43,347 bases of DNA, taken from the NCBI GenBank assembly GCA_026400395.1, contig JAPLPD010000157.1, forward strand, positions 1 to 43,347, in the 5' to 3' direction. Positions within the stretch are counted from its first letter, which is position 1, and each line of letters begins with the position of its first letter. Source of the DNA: Alphaproteobacteria bacterium (lineage in GTDB: Bacteria > Pseudomonadota > Alphaproteobacteria > Rhizobiales > Xanthobacteraceae). The notes beneath the pieces were generated by a model. It saw nothing but the letters and a program-made list of their open reading frames with translations. It ran no database searches and was not told where the DNA came from. Positions 16,391-25,435 of the stretch are shown here, one piece after another. The position numbers and the translations under genes were made by a program.

Positions 16391-17818
16391 TCAGCCCTGC
16401 GAGATGAATTTGGTGACGAGATAGGCGCCGAGCCCTTCGATGCCGCCCTCGCTGCCGTGGCCGGATTCCTTGACGCCGCCGAACGGCGTCTCCGGCGTCG
16501 AGATCGCAATCGAGTTGACGCCGACCATGCCGGATTCCAGCGCGTCGCTGATCGCCGCCGCCGTGGTGCTCGACGTGGTGAAGGCATACGCCGCAAGCCC
16601 GAATTCCAGCGAGTTGGCGCGTTCGACCACCTCGTCGAAGGTCTTGAAGGTGACGACTGGCGCGAGCGGCCCGAACGGCTCCTGGGTCATGATCTTGGAA
16701 TCGTCCGGCACATCGGTGATAACCGTCGGCTCGTAGAAGTAGCCCTGGTTGCCACGGCGCGTGCCGCCGGTCTGAATCTTGCCGCCGCGGTCCTTGGCGT
16801 CGGCGACGAAGGCGTCCATCGCGTCGAGACGCCGGGCGTTGGCGAGCGGGCCCATCGCCACGCCTTTCTCCAGGCCATCGCCGACCTTCACGCCCTTGGC
16901 GTATTCGGTGAAGCGCTTGAGGAATCGCGGGTAGACATCCTCCTGCACGTAGAAGCGGGTCGGCGAGATGCAGACCTGCCCGGCGTTGCGATATTTGAAC
17001 GCCGCGATGGTATCGGCCGCCTTCTCGGGGTCGGCGTCGGCGAACACCACCACCGGCGAATGGCCGCCAAGCTCCATGGTCGTGCGCTTCATGCTCTTGG
17101 CGGCGAGCTGGGCCAGATGCTTGCCGACCGGAATCGAGCCGGTGAAGGAAATCTTGCGCACCGCGTCCTTGGTGAGCAGATGCTCGGAAACCTCCGACGG
17201 CACGCCGAACACCAGGTTCAGCACACCCTTCGGCAGGCCGGCATCGGCGAAGCAGCGCACCATCTCGACACAGGCGCCCGGAGTTTCCTCCGACGCCTTG
17301 AGGATGAGCGAGCAGCCGGCGGCCAGCGCGCCGCCCACTTTGCGGGCCGGCGTCAGCACCGGGAAATTCCACGGCGTGAACGCCGCGACCACGCCGATCG
17401 CCTCCTGCATCACGAGCTGACGGACGCCCTTGCCACGGCCCGGCACGATACGGCCATAGGAGCGGCGGCCCTCTTCCGCGTACCAGTCGATAATGTCGGC
17501 GGAGACGATCACCTCGCCGCGCGCCTCAGGGTAGGGCTTGCCCTGCTCCAGCACCATGATCTTGGCGATGGCGTCGTGCCGCTCGCGCATCAGGTCAGCG
17601 GCCTTGTGCATGATCTTGCAGCGGTCGTAGGCCGAGGTCGCGCGCCAGATGGCAAAGCCTTGCTTGGCGGATTCAAGCGCCTCGTCGAGATCGGCTTTGC
17701 TGGCATGCGGCAGACGCGCCAACGGCTTCTCGGTCGCCGGATTGATGACGTCCTCGCCCTTGCCGCCGCCGCTCTTGCGCCACGCGCCGTCGATGAAAAG
17801 ACCAAGCTCGCCGTACAT
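16391..17818 (-). CDS. NAD(P)-dependent aldehyde dehydrogenase (succinate-semialdehyde type)
   Basis: The start is ATG 17818 after GAGGGTGTC, giving 475 residues, the usual size; the open frame upstream is not coding. Key residues are N151 in TPWNFPV, the general base E249 in MELGGHSP, the nucleophile C283 in GQVCISPTR, and a late EPFGPLAPV segment. The sequence looks closest to succinate/glutarate-semialdehyde dehydrogenases. It would oxidise a semialdehyde to an acid in the cytoplasm, fitting a lower step of ring or side-chain catabolism. The Rieske ferredoxin gene follows after 8 bases and is probably co-translated. Exact substrate uncertain. Confidence 0.92.
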   Translation of the reverse strand: MYGELGLFIDGAWRKSGGGKGEDVINPATEKPLARLPHASKADLDEALESAKQGFAIWRATSAYDRCKIMHKAADLMRERHDAIAKIMVLEQGKPYPEARGEVIVSADIIDWYAEEGRRSYGRIVPGRGKGVRQLVMQEAIGVVAAFTPWNFPVLTPARKVGGALAAGCSLILKASEETPGACVEMVRCFADAGLPKGVLNLVFGVPSEVSEHLLTKDAVRKISFTGSIPVGKHLAQLAAKSMKRTTMELGGHSPVVVFADADPEKAADTIAAFKYRNAGQVCISPTRFYVQEDVYPRFLKRFTEYAKGVKVGDGLEKGVAMGPLANARRLDAMDAFVADAKDRGGKIQTGGTRRGNQGYFYEPTVITDVPDDSKIMTQEPFGPLAPVVTFKTFDEVVERANSLEFGLAAYAFTTSSTTAAAISDALESGMVGVNSIAISTPETPFGGVKESGHGSEGGIEGLGAYLVTKFISQG

Positions 17819-17895
17819 GACACCCTCTTTTTTTCTGGCCGGTTCCTCTGGCCGATTTCTTAGCACTTCCGCTGTTGCGCGGCCAACCCGGCGGC

Positions 17896-19101
17896 TCAAG
17901 GCGCGGGGCTTCCGCGGTCGATGCCCCAGAGCAGCAGCACGCAGGCAAGGCTGATGGCGCCACAAGCAAGGAACGCGAGATCGTAGCGGTTGGTGACGGC
18001 GACGAAGGCCGCGAAGGCGACCGGGGTGAGCATGTTGGCCAGGAAGATGAGGATGACCGATCCGGCCGCCGTCTCGCCGATCAGCTCCGGCGGCGAGCGC
18101 CGCGCCACCTCGGCGATCTGGACGCCGTTCCAGCCGGCCACTAGGACGCCGGCAGCGGCGGCAAGAACCAGGAACGCCCAGAGCGGCCAAGCGGCGGTGC
18201 TGAACCCCAGCAACATGGTCGAGATCGCCGATCCGACTGCCGCGATCATCAATGTGGTCGGACCGGACGCCACGCGGTCGGCAATCCAGCCGAGGATGAC
18301 ACGGCCGAACATACTGCTCGTCTGCATCACCGCGAACACCAGCCCCGCCGTGCTGAGCGAATGGCCGAGCGCCACCACCATGTAGGTCACGATGAAGGTC
18401 ACCCAGGAGGCCTGGGCGATTCCCAGCAGGCCACCCACGCAGGACGCACGCCACAGCCGATCGCCGCGCGACAGAGCGCGCATCGGAATCAGGAAGTCGG
18501 CGAGTTGGAAGCAGACCAGACGATGCTGCACCCGCTCGTCCGGCGAAGGATCGATGCGGGCCCGGAACGGCCATGTGAGCAGGACGACGGCGATGCTGGC
18601 GACCGCGACGATCACGGCCGCGTAACGCCAGCCCATCGATTCGATCAGCGGCGGGATCAGCAGACCGCCGAGGATACCGCCGAGCGGCACACCAGCCTGC
18701 TTGATCGAGAAAACGAGATTGCGATGCGCCTTGGGAATGAAGCGGATCAGCACCTGGCTGCCTGCCGGATTGGCGGCGCCGGCGCCCAGGCCGACGCAGG
18801 CGCTGGCGACCAGCGCCAGCCCGATTGAGGGAACCAGATAGAGCAGCAGGCTGGCGGCGCCGATCAGCAGGGTCAGTTGCAGGGTTCGCACGCCGCCCAG
18901 GCGGTGCATCACTCCGATCCCCGCGGTGAGCACGATCAGCGAGCCGAACACGCTGGCGGCGGTCAGATAGCCGACCCAGCTCTGTTCCCAGCCGAATTCA
19001 ACGGTGAACGCCGGCGCGGCCACCGGCACCAGCCGGCCCAGCGCGGCCGAAACGGTCTGCAGGACGAGAATGACTCCGAGTGCGACGATCCAGGTTGGCA
19101 T
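17896..19101 (-). CDS. MFS transporter
   Basis: This 401-residue protein has about 12 hydrophobic helices in two halves. The N-half includes GWEQSWVGYLTAASVFGSL and the loop HRLGGVRTLQ between helices 2 and 3, in the place of the MFS A-motif. GGLLIPPLIESMGWRYAAV near residue 150 is a typical helix 5/6 segment, and the second half repeats the pattern with FGRVILGWIADRVASGP. It likely imports or exports a small organic acid across the inner membrane. It sits between the SDR and aldehyde dehydrogenase genes, in the same orientation, and may carry the substrate or product of this pathway. Confidence 0.9.
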   Translation of the reverse strand: MPTWIVALGVILVLQTVSAALGRLVPVAAPAFTVEFGWEQSWVGYLTAASVFGSLIVLTAGIGVMHRLGGVRTLQLTLLIGAASLLLYLVPSIGLALVASACVGLGAGAANPAGSQVLIRFIPKAHRNLVFSIKQAGVPLGGILGGLLIPPLIESMGWRYAAVIVAVASIAVVLLTWPFRARIDPSPDERVQHRLVCFQLADFLIPMRALSRGDRLWRASCVGGLLGIAQASWVTFIVTYMVVALGHSLSTAGLVFAVMQTSSMFGRVILGWIADRVASGPTTLMIAAVGSAISTMLLGFSTAAWPLWAFLVLAAAAGVLVAGWNGVQIAEVARRSPPELIGETAAGSVILIFLANMLTPVAFAAFVAVTNRYDLAFLACGAISLACVLLLWGIDRGSPAP

Positions 19102-19171
19102 CGAATTGTTCTACCCGAAGCAGCGCAGCGGCGGCAGCAAACTCCGTCCTATGGCAGACGCGAAGCGGGCG

Positions 19172-19918
19172 TTATCCGAAATAGGTGCCGCCGTTCACAT
19201 TGATGGTCTGCCCGGTCATGTAGCGGGCGCCTGGACCGACCATGAAACGCGCAAGCGGCGCGAAATCGGTCGGCCAGCCGGCACGGCCGAGCCGAGGCTT
19301 GTAGACCGGGTGAGGCGGAATCTCGTTCGGCTTGTCGGGCCTTGCCAGCATGGCCGGCACCAGCGTGTTGACGGTGATCTTGTGCGGCGCCAGCTCCATC
19401 GCCAGCGCGCGGCTGAAGCCGGCGAGGCCGGCCTTGGCGGTGACGACATGCGCACGGTCCGGGGCGCCCATCGCTCCGGTCAGCCCGCCAACGTTGACGA
19501 TCGAGCCCATGTCGCTTTTCTTGATCGCAGGCAGGCACGCCTTCACGCAGTGGAACGCGCCATCGAGCACGACGCCGGTGATCAGGCGCCATTCTTCGAA
19601 CGTCATTTCGTCAATGGTCCGCTCGCCGCGCTGGGCCACATTGTTGATCAGGCAATCGATGCGGCCGAACCGCTTCAAAGCGGCCTCGGCCATGGCGTGG
19701 ACGGCGGGCGCATCGATGACGTTGGCGAGGGCGACCATCGCCTGGCCGCCCTTGGCCTCGATCTCCTGGACCACACCCTCAGCCTCCGCGAGGTTGCTCC
19801 GCACGTTGACGACCACCGCGGCGCCCGCCGCGGCGAGTTCGAGCGCCATGGCACGGCCGATGCTGCGGCCGGCGCCGGTGATGACGGCCACGCGGCCCTT
19901 CAATTCTTGTTCTGCCAT
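19172..19918 (-). CDS. short-chain dehydrogenase/reductase (SDR) lacking canonical catalytic residues
   Basis: The start is ATG 19918 (248 residues), usual for a classical SDR. The cofactor loop TGAGRSIGR (residues 14-22) and the ending TGQTINVNGGTYF are intact. Aligned on E. coli FabG, the catalytic serine position is Gly145 (NVGGLTG), the tyrosine position is Val158 (HVVTAK), and the helix-4 asparagine position is Val117; only Lys162 remains. I re-translated this stretch from the nucleotides and it is in frame, so it is not a frameshift effect. The protein may bind NAD(P) without classical dehydrogenase chemistry, or use other residues. Neighbours are MFS and MmgE/PrpD genes. Confidence 0.88.
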   Translation of the reverse strand: MAEQELKGRVAVITGAGRSIGRAMALELAAAGAAVVVNVRSNLAEAEGVVQEIEAKGGQAMVALANVIDAPAVHAMAEAALKRFGRIDCLINNVAQRGERTIDEMTFEEWRLITGVVLDGAFHCVKACLPAIKKSDMGSIVNVGGLTGAMGAPDRAHVVTAKAGLAGFSRALAMELAPHKITVNTLVPAMLARPDKPNEIPPHPVYKPRLGRAGWPTDFAPLARFMVGPGARYMTGQTINVNGGTYFG

Positions 19919-19930
19919 GTTCGTTGCTCC

Positions 19931-20017
19931 GTCATGCCCGGGCTTGTCCCGGCCATCCACGCCTTTCTCTCTCTTAAAGCAAGACGTGGATGGCCGGGAC
20001 AAGCCCGGGCATGACGC
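19931..20017. repeat. perfect 32-bp palindromic intergenic repeat
   Basis: The left arm 19931-19962 (starting CGTCATGCCCGGGCTTG) and right arm 19986-20017 are perfectly complementary over 32 bases around a 23-base loop. It lies between the MmgE/PrpD stop and the SDR start on one transcribed strand, so it would form a very strong RNA hairpin inside the transcript. Related copies are at 23184-23275 and, degenerate, at 6898-7030. Confidence 0.9.
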
Positions 20018-20026
20018 CGTGATCGG

Positions 20027-21400
20027 TTATTCCTTCAACAACGACATATCGATCCGGCGCCCGAGCACGCGATTGGCCAGATCGAGCGCCGCCTTGGCGC
20101 GCGCGGCATCATATCCGCCGTGGCGCGCATTGAGCAGGAATTTGTCCTCGATGTCGGCCCGCGACAACGGCTCGTGCGCGCCGCCGCGCATGTGCGGCTG
20201 GCGCTCCTCGATGACGCTGCCGTCGCGGAGCGTCAGGCGGATATGGCCGGTGAAGTTGTCGGGATACGGATTGGCGGGGTCGATCCGGTAACGTACCTTT
20301 TTCGCCAGCGCCACCACCGCCGGATCCTTCACCGCCGCCTCCGAAAAATCGCTGAGCCCCACATTGCCGCGGATGAAACCCGCGGCGATGCAATAAGGCT
20401 GCGAGAATTTTCCGGCGTAGCCGTTGTTCGGAGTCTGCTTGCCCGCGAGCGGCTCCCACAACCGGTGCACGGTGCCCTCGCCCACGTCGCAAACCATCTC
20501 CGCCACGTCATCGGCCTTGATGCCGCGCGCGCCGAGCCGCCGGGCGCAGTCGATATACGGATGCGTCATGGTCCCGCACGGATAAAGCTTGAAGGCCAGT
20601 GACTGGGTCAGCCAGCGCGATCCAAAATCGCCGGCGATGGCGTCGAAGTTGCCCGTGGTGGTGTTGGCAAAGCCGTGGAAGAACCCATGCACGCCCTCGA
20701 AGACCGTACGCGGGCCGGAAAATCCCGCGCGCGCCAGCAGCGCTGCGCGCATGCCCGATTGCGCGGCCCACCCGGCGTGCATCCGTTTGGTCCAGGTGCC
20801 CTCGGCCAGATATTCGATAATGCCGGACGCCATCGACCCGACCACGCCGAACGCATCGACGATTTGCTTCTTCTCCAGCTTGAGCGCCTTGCCAACCGCG
20901 GCGGCCGCTCCCATCGCGCCGAACACAGCGGTGGGGTGGAAGCCGGCCTTGTGCACCATCTTCGGCGCAACGAGGCCGAGCCGGCACATCAGCTCAATGC
21001 CGACCGCCATTCCCCCCAAGGCGGCTTGGCCGTCCAGCCCGAAGCGCTCGGAGACCGCGAGCACCGCCGGAACGATCACCGCGCCCGCATGCACCGGGCC
21101 TCCCTCGAAGGTGTCATCGAAATCCTCGCCGTGGGCCGCGGTGCCGTTGACGAAGGCAGCGCCGGCCGCGCTCAGCGTGCGGGTGTGGCCAATCGCGGTG
21201 CATAGCCCGTCGCCATCCCAGCCGTTCAGCGCCGCCTGGACATAGTCTTCGTTGCGCGCCGCGATGCAGAGGCCAGTCACATCGATCAGCGTCTCCTGGC
21301 ATTTCTCGCGCGCCGCAGCGGGCAATCGGGCGGCATCGACGGCGACGATGCGGTCGGCCAGATGCTCGGCAATGGCAATGTCGGGAAGCTGCGCGTCCAT
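20027..21400 (-). CDS. MmgE/PrpD family protein
   Basis: This 457-residue protein has the usual family length. Recognisable blocks are FVNGTAAHGEDFDDT near residue 90, HAGAVIVPAVLAVSE near 107, GFHPTAVFGAMGAAAAVG near 153 and the C-terminal LTLRDGSVIEERQPHMRGG. The family includes 2-methylcitrate dehydratase (PrpD), cis-aconitate decarboxylase and several isomerases, so the reaction is a dehydration, decarboxylation or isomerisation of a di- or tricarboxylic acid. Its neighbours (semialdehyde dehydrogenase, CaiB, crotonase) suggest the lower part of an organic-acid pathway. The gene is 53 bases downstream of the ABC permease gene, same strand. The exact reaction is undetermined. Confidence 0.9.
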   Translation of the reverse strand: MDAQLPDIAIAEHLADRIVAVDAARLPAAAREKCQETLIDVTGLCIAARNEDYVQAALNGWDGDGLCTAIGHTRTLSAAGAAFVNGTAAHGEDFDDTFEGGPVHAGAVIVPAVLAVSERFGLDGQAALGGMAVGIELMCRLGLVAPKMVHKAGFHPTAVFGAMGAAAAVGKALKLEKKQIVDAFGVVGSMASGIIEYLAEGTWTKRMHAGWAAQSGMRAALLARAGFSGPRTVFEGVHGFFHGFANTTTGNFDAIAGDFGSRWLTQSLAFKLYPCGTMTHPYIDCARRLGARGIKADDVAEMVCDVGEGTVHRLWEPLAGKQTPNNGYAGKFSQPYCIAAGFIRGNVGLSDFSEAAVKDPAVVALAKKVRYRIDPANPYPDNFTGHIRLTLRDGSVIEERQPHMRGGAHEPLSRADIEDKFLLNARHGGYDAARAKAALDLANRVLGRRIDMSLLKE

Positions 21401-21453
21401 CGAATAAATCCTCGTGCCGCCGCCCCACGGAAGCCAGCGGACCAGTTTCTAAA

Positions 21454-23175
21454 TCAATTGTCTCTGAGCCGCACGTTGCCGCCGCCCGACCGCAACCGGT
21501 TGGCCAGCGCGACGATGCACGAGGTGACGATCAGCATGATGATGCCGAGCACCGAAATGGCGGCGAGGTCGCCGCTCTCGTTCAGGTCGAAAATCAACAC
21601 CGAGATGACCTTTGTCTCCGAGGTGAACAGCATGATTGCCGCCGACAATTCACGGATGGTGCCGACGAACACAAAACACCACGTCGCGATCACCGACGTG
21701 CGCAGCAGCGGCGCGGTGATCTCGCGGAGTGCGCGCAATCGCGTAGCACCGAGAATACGGCTCGCGTCCTCCAGTTCCGGATGGATCGCTTTGAACGCCG
21801 ACTGCATCTGCTGATACGCGGCGGGCATGGCGAGGGTCAGGAAGGCCAGCAGCAAAATCCACAGCGTGCCGTAGAGCACGAACGGCGGGCGCGTGTAGCT
21901 CAGGAACAGCCCGACGCCGAGCACGATGCCGGGAATGGCGACCGGCGCGGTCGCGAGGAAGCCCAGCGCCTTGTGTCCGGTCACCGCCTCGCGAGTCGTG
22001 AGATACGAAATCACAACAGCAACGATGGTGCCGATGGTCGCGGTGGCGATGCCGAGCACGAACGTGTTGTAGAGCGCGAGCCTGGTGGCGCTCAACTCAA
22101 AGAACACGAAGTAGATGTTGTGGAAGGTGAAGTTGCTGAACGAGACGAACTGCGAGGCCACCTTGGAGAAGGACGCGTTGAGCAATGCGCCATAGGGCAG
22201 GAACACCGGATTGAGCAGCACGATGAAGCAGAATGCCAGCGCCAGCCAGCGCAGACGACCGAGAACGATGAGACGCGGGGCACTGTTCTTGCCGCCGAGA
22301 ACCGCATACGACCGCCGTCCGAGGATCATATGCTCGGCGCGCAACAGCATGATGGTGAGGATCAAGAGCGGCAACGAGGCCGCGGCGGCAAGCTCCGGCT
22401 TCGGCGGATACTGGAACAGGCTCCATATCTTGGTGGTCATGGTGTGGAAGCCGGCCGGCAGCGCGAGGATTGCGGGCGAGCCGAACAGCGTCATCGCCTG
22501 GAGGAACGCCACCAGCGCGCCGGCCAGCAGCGCCGGCAGCGCGAGCGGAATGGTGATGCGCCGCGCGGTGACCCAGGTGCCTCCCCCGAGGATCGAGGAC
22601 GCGTCCTCAAGCTCGCCTGGCGTGCGGTCCAACGCGTTGGCGACCAGCACGAAGACGTAGGGAAACGTGTAGCAGGCGATGACGAAGATCAGGCCGGGGA
22701 ACGAGTAGATGTTGAACAGAACGGCGTCGGACTCGGCGCCGGTCATCATCCGGTAGACCTTGTTGAGCAGCCCGCTGTTCGGTGCGGCCAGCAACTCCCA
22801 GGCGATGGCGCCGAGGAACGGCGGCGTCACGAACGACGCGGTCACCATCAGCCGCACCGTGCGCCGGAACGGCATGTCTGTGCGCGCCACCAGCCAGCCC
22901 ATCGGCGCGGCGACCGCGCAGCAGATCAGGCTGGTGCTGAAGGCCAGGATGAAGGTGGTGACGAACGGCTCGCGCAGTGTCGGATCGTTCGCCAGGGTGA
23001 TGAAGTTCTGCAGCGTGAACGCGCCGCTCTTATCGACAAATCCGTAGTAGACCAGCCACGACATCGGCAGCACGATGAGCAGGCAGAGCGCCAGCGCAAA
23101 GCCGTAGAGCACGAGCTTCGTGAAATCGAAGCCGTGGGTTATGCGGACGGGCTGATCGGATGCGGTGACGGTCAT
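21454..23175 (-). CDS. ABC transporter permease, fused two-domain (iron/thiamine-type importer family)
   Basis: This 573-residue membrane protein has about 12 helices and two permease domains in one chain, as in FbpB/ThiP/AfuB-type importers. Each half carries a cytoplasmic EAA-like coupling loop: ELEDASSILGGGTWVTARRI near residue 200 and ELEDASRILGATRLRALREI near 475. The fusion removes the need for a second permease gene. It lies downstream of four binding-protein genes and an ATPase gene that together would complete one importer. A palindromic repeat (23184-23275) separates it from the nearest binding-protein gene. The substrate is not evident; iron, phosphonate, thiamine or an organic acid are all seen in the family. 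Confidence 0.92.
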   Translation of the reverse strand: MTVTASDQPVRITHGFDFTKLVLYGFALALCLLIVLPMSWLVYYGFVDKSGAFTLQNFITLANDPTLREPFVTTFILAFSTSLICCAVAAPMGWLVARTDMPFRRTVRLMVTASFVTPPFLGAIAWELLAAPNSGLLNKVYRMMTGAESDAVLFNIYSFPGLIFVIACYTFPYVFVLVANALDRTPGELEDASSILGGGTWVTARRITIPLALPALLAGALVAFLQAMTLFGSPAILALPAGFHTMTTKIWSLFQYPPKPELAAAASLPLLILTIMLLRAEHMILGRRSYAVLGGKNSAPRLIVLGRLRWLALAFCFIVLLNPVFLPYGALLNASFSKVASQFVSFSNFTFHNIYFVFFELSATRLALYNTFVLGIATATIGTIVAVVISYLTTREAVTGHKALGFLATAPVAIPGIVLGVGLFLSYTRPPFVLYGTLWILLLAFLTLAMPAAYQQMQSAFKAIHPELEDASRILGATRLRALREITAPLLRTSVIATWCFVFVGTIRELSAAIMLFTSETKVISVLIFDLNESGDLAAISVLGIIMLIVTSCIVALANRLRSGGGNVRLRDN

Positions 23176-23183
23176 TTCTGTTT

Positions 23184-23275
23184 GTCATGCCCGGCTTTGG
23201 GCCGGACATCCACGCCTTTCTTCCTTTTCGTCAGTTAAACAAGACGTGGATGGCCGGGACAAGCCCGGCCATGAC
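23184..23275. repeat. palindromic intergenic repeat, imperfect copy
   Basis: The left arm (23184-23214, GTCATGCCCGGCTTTGG...) and right arm (23245-23275) are nearly complementary. The sequence is a close relative of the perfect 32-bp palindrome at 19931-20017. It falls between the permease start and the first binding-protein stop inside the ABC transporter operon, where an RNA hairpin could reduce permease expression relative to the binding proteins. Confidence 0.85.
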
Positions 23276-23296
23276 GTTGATGGGTTGCCACGAAAC

Positions 23297-24364
23297 TCAC
23301 ACCTTAAAAATCTGCGCGTATTTCTGCTTGATCAATTCGGCGTCTCGCTCGACGCCCTCCGGGTCTTCCTTCATCAGCTTGAACTCGCCGAGCTTCTTGA
23401 CGCCCGGCTTCTCGACCGCCTGCTTGTGCGCGGAATATTGCCGCGCGTAGTCGATTAGGATCTGCTGGCCCTCGCGGCCGTGCATCCAGCTGAAGAACAG
23501 CCGCGCCGCGTTCGGATTGGGCGCCGCCTTGAACACCACGCTGGGACTGGTGGCGATCGGCGTTCCCTCGGCCGGGTAGATCACATCAACCGGCTTGCCG
23601 ACCTCCTTGTCGCGGATGACCAGATAGCCGGCGCCGTCGATCATGATAGCGCGCTCGCCCAGCGCCAGCTTCTTCGGGGTGTCGGTCGCCGACTGCACCT
23701 GCATGACGCGCTGCTTGGCAAGCTTCTCGAAATACTCCCAGCCGAGTTCGCGCGCGACCTGAAAGGTGGAGTTCATGATGGTGCCGCTGTAGGCGGGGTG
23801 CGCCTTCACCATCTTGCCGGCCCATTTCGGATCGAGCAGATCGGCAAAGCTTTTCGGCGCGTCGGCCATCTTCACCAGGTCGGTGTTGATGCCGAACGGC
23901 GACACCAGCACGCGAGTGACCACCTCGAAGCCCTCGGCGTCGAAGTACGCAGCGTCGTAGTTCTTGACCACCTCCTCGGGGAGGTACTGCGCGAGCCAGC
24001 CGCTCTTTTTCCAGGCGATGCAGTGCGATTGATCGGAGGTGTTGACCACGTCCACGGCGCGCACGTTGCTCGAATACTCCTGACCGATGCGGGTGAACAC
24101 CCGTTCGGCGCCGGAGCGCTCGACCCGCACGTTGATTCCGGGGTAGCGAGCCTCGAAATCTTTGCCGAGCTTCTCGGCGAACTGCAGATCCATCGCGGTG
24201 TAGAAGACGCACTTGCCTTCCTTCTTCGCCGCCTCGACCAGCGCCGGGGTGACGGCCTCGGCCGGCGGTGGGGCCGCCTTCACCGGCTCGGCGAACACCG
24301 TGCCGATGGCGAGCGCCGTGGAACCCTTGAGGACGTCGCGCCGGGATAACGTGGTGCTTTGCAT
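23297..24364 (-). CDS. ABC transporter substrate-binding protein, paralogue 1 of 4
   Basis: The start chosen is ATG 24364, six bases after GAGG (355 residues); an ATG at 24376 overlapping the upstream stop is an alternative. A twin-arginine signal (LSRRDVLKGS) suggests export in folded form by Tat. The mature part has the pattern EGKCVFYTAMDLQFAEKLGKDFEARYPGI and AERVFTRIGQEYSSNVRAVDVV, and the C-terminus ends KYAQIFKV, all shared with the three following paralogues. It is the most divergent of the four by eye (CVFYTAMDLQ against VVYYTSIDLP). It lies closest to the permease gene. The ligand is unknown. Confidence 0.9.
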   Translation of the reverse strand: MQSTTLSRRDVLKGSTALAIGTVFAEPVKAAPPPAEAVTPALVEAAKKEGKCVFYTAMDLQFAEKLGKDFEARYPGINVRVERSGAERVFTRIGQEYSSNVRAVDVVNTSDQSHCIAWKKSGWLAQYLPEEVVKNYDAAYFDAEGFEVVTRVLVSPFGINTDLVKMADAPKSFADLLDPKWAGKMVKAHPAYSGTIMNSTFQVARELGWEYFEKLAKQRVMQVQSATDTPKKLALGERAIMIDGAGYLVIRDKEVGKPVDVIYPAEGTPIATSPSVVFKAAPNPNAARLFFSWMHGREGQQILIDYARQYSAHKQAVEKPGVKKLGEFKLMKEDPEGVERDAELIKQKYAQIFKV

Positions 24365-24372
24365 GGCAGACC

Positions 24373-25434
24373 TCATACCTTGAACACCTTGGTGTAACGC
24401 GCCCTGATCTCTTCGCCGTGCTTCTCGACGCCCTCGGCGTCGTCCTTCAGCGTCTTGATGTCCTTCAGCGGCCGGTGGCCCGCCTTCTCCTTGGTCAGCG
24501 GGTGCATCGAGCGCAAACCGCCGACATCGATGACAAGCTGCTGGCACTCCGCGGTAAAGCAATAGCTCTGGAACAGCCGAGCGGCGTTCGGGTTCGGCGC
24601 GTTCTTGAACAGGCCGTTCGGCCCAATGGCCAGTGGCGTGCCTTCGCTGGCGTAGAGCGGCTCGACCGGTTGACCGGCCTCACGAAGCTGGAACAGGTTG
24701 TATTCGTTGCCGTCGGCCTGCACAGCGCGTTCGCCAAGCGCGAGCTTCTTGGGCGGATCGGACGCCGACTGCACTTGCATGACGTTTTGCTGGGCGAGCT
24801 TTTCCAGGTACGGCCAGCCGAGATCACGCGCCAACTGATAGGTCGCGGTCATGATAGTGCCGCTATAGCTCGGATGCGCCTTTACGATCTTACCCTTCCA
24901 CTTCGGGTTGAGCAGGTCGGCGAAGCTCTTCGGCCGGTCCTCCGGCTTCACCAGATCGGTGTTGCAGCCGATCACGCTCAATCCGATACGAAAGCTCGCG
25001 TACAGCCCGTCGTCGTTCTTGTGGTCGCCGGGATAATGCTGTGCGACGTCCTCCGGCACGTAAGCCGCCAATAGCCCGTCCCGTTTCCAAACGATGAAGT
25101 GCGCGGCGTCGGACGAATTCACCACATCGACCGCGTGGATGCGGCTCGCGTACTCCTGACCGATGCGCTGGAACACGCGCTCGGCACCGGTCCGTTCGAC
25201 GCGTACGGCGATTCCCGGATATTTCGCCTCGAACGATTTCGCGATTTTCTCCGCCAGCGGCAGGTCGATCGACGTGTAGTAGACGATCTTGCCTTCCTTG
25301 CGGGCCGCCGCGATCAGTTCGGGCGTGACGGCGGACGCCGGAGGCGCCGCCGATACAACTCTGGTCGAGCCAAATCCCAGCGCCAGCGCGCCGGAGCCTT
25401 TCAACACATCGCGGCGAGAAAATCCGCGCGGCAT
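24373..25434 (-). CDS. ABC transporter substrate-binding protein, paralogue 2 of 4
   Basis: The start is ATG 25434, one base beyond the end of the upstream paralogue at 25436, with AAGG in that gene's last codons as ribosome site; 353 residues. The Tat-type leader is FSRRDVLKGS. The binding-protein core YYTSIDLPLAEKIAKSFEAK and AERVFQRIGQEYASRIHAVDVV is nearly identical to paralogue 4 (26540-27601), so these two look like the most recent duplication. The C-terminus is RYTKVFKV. Ligand-lining regions such as the Ser/Asp pair in VVNSSDAAHF and the KAHPSYSGTI block are kept in all copies. The specificity relative to its neighbours is unknown. Confidence 0.92.
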   Translation of the reverse strand: MPRGFSRRDVLKGSGALALGFGSTRVVSAAPPASAVTPELIAAARKEGKIVYYTSIDLPLAEKIAKSFEAKYPGIAVRVERTGAERVFQRIGQEYASRIHAVDVVNSSDAAHFIVWKRDGLLAAYVPEDVAQHYPGDHKNDDGLYASFRIGLSVIGCNTDLVKPEDRPKSFADLLNPKWKGKIVKAHPSYSGTIMTATYQLARDLGWPYLEKLAQQNVMQVQSASDPPKKLALGERAVQADGNEYNLFQLREAGQPVEPLYASEGTPLAIGPNGLFKNAPNPNAARLFQSYCFTAECQQLVIDVGGLRSMHPLTKEKAGHRPLKDIKTLKDDAEGVEKHGEEIRARYTKVFKV

Positions 25435-25435
25435 A

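Noticed and set aside
17819-17895. GGCC-rich hairpin with a T run as a terminator
   Set aside because: On the transcribed strand the run next to the hairpin is A, not T, and it lies upstream of the aldehyde dehydrogenase start; on the other strand no gene ends there.
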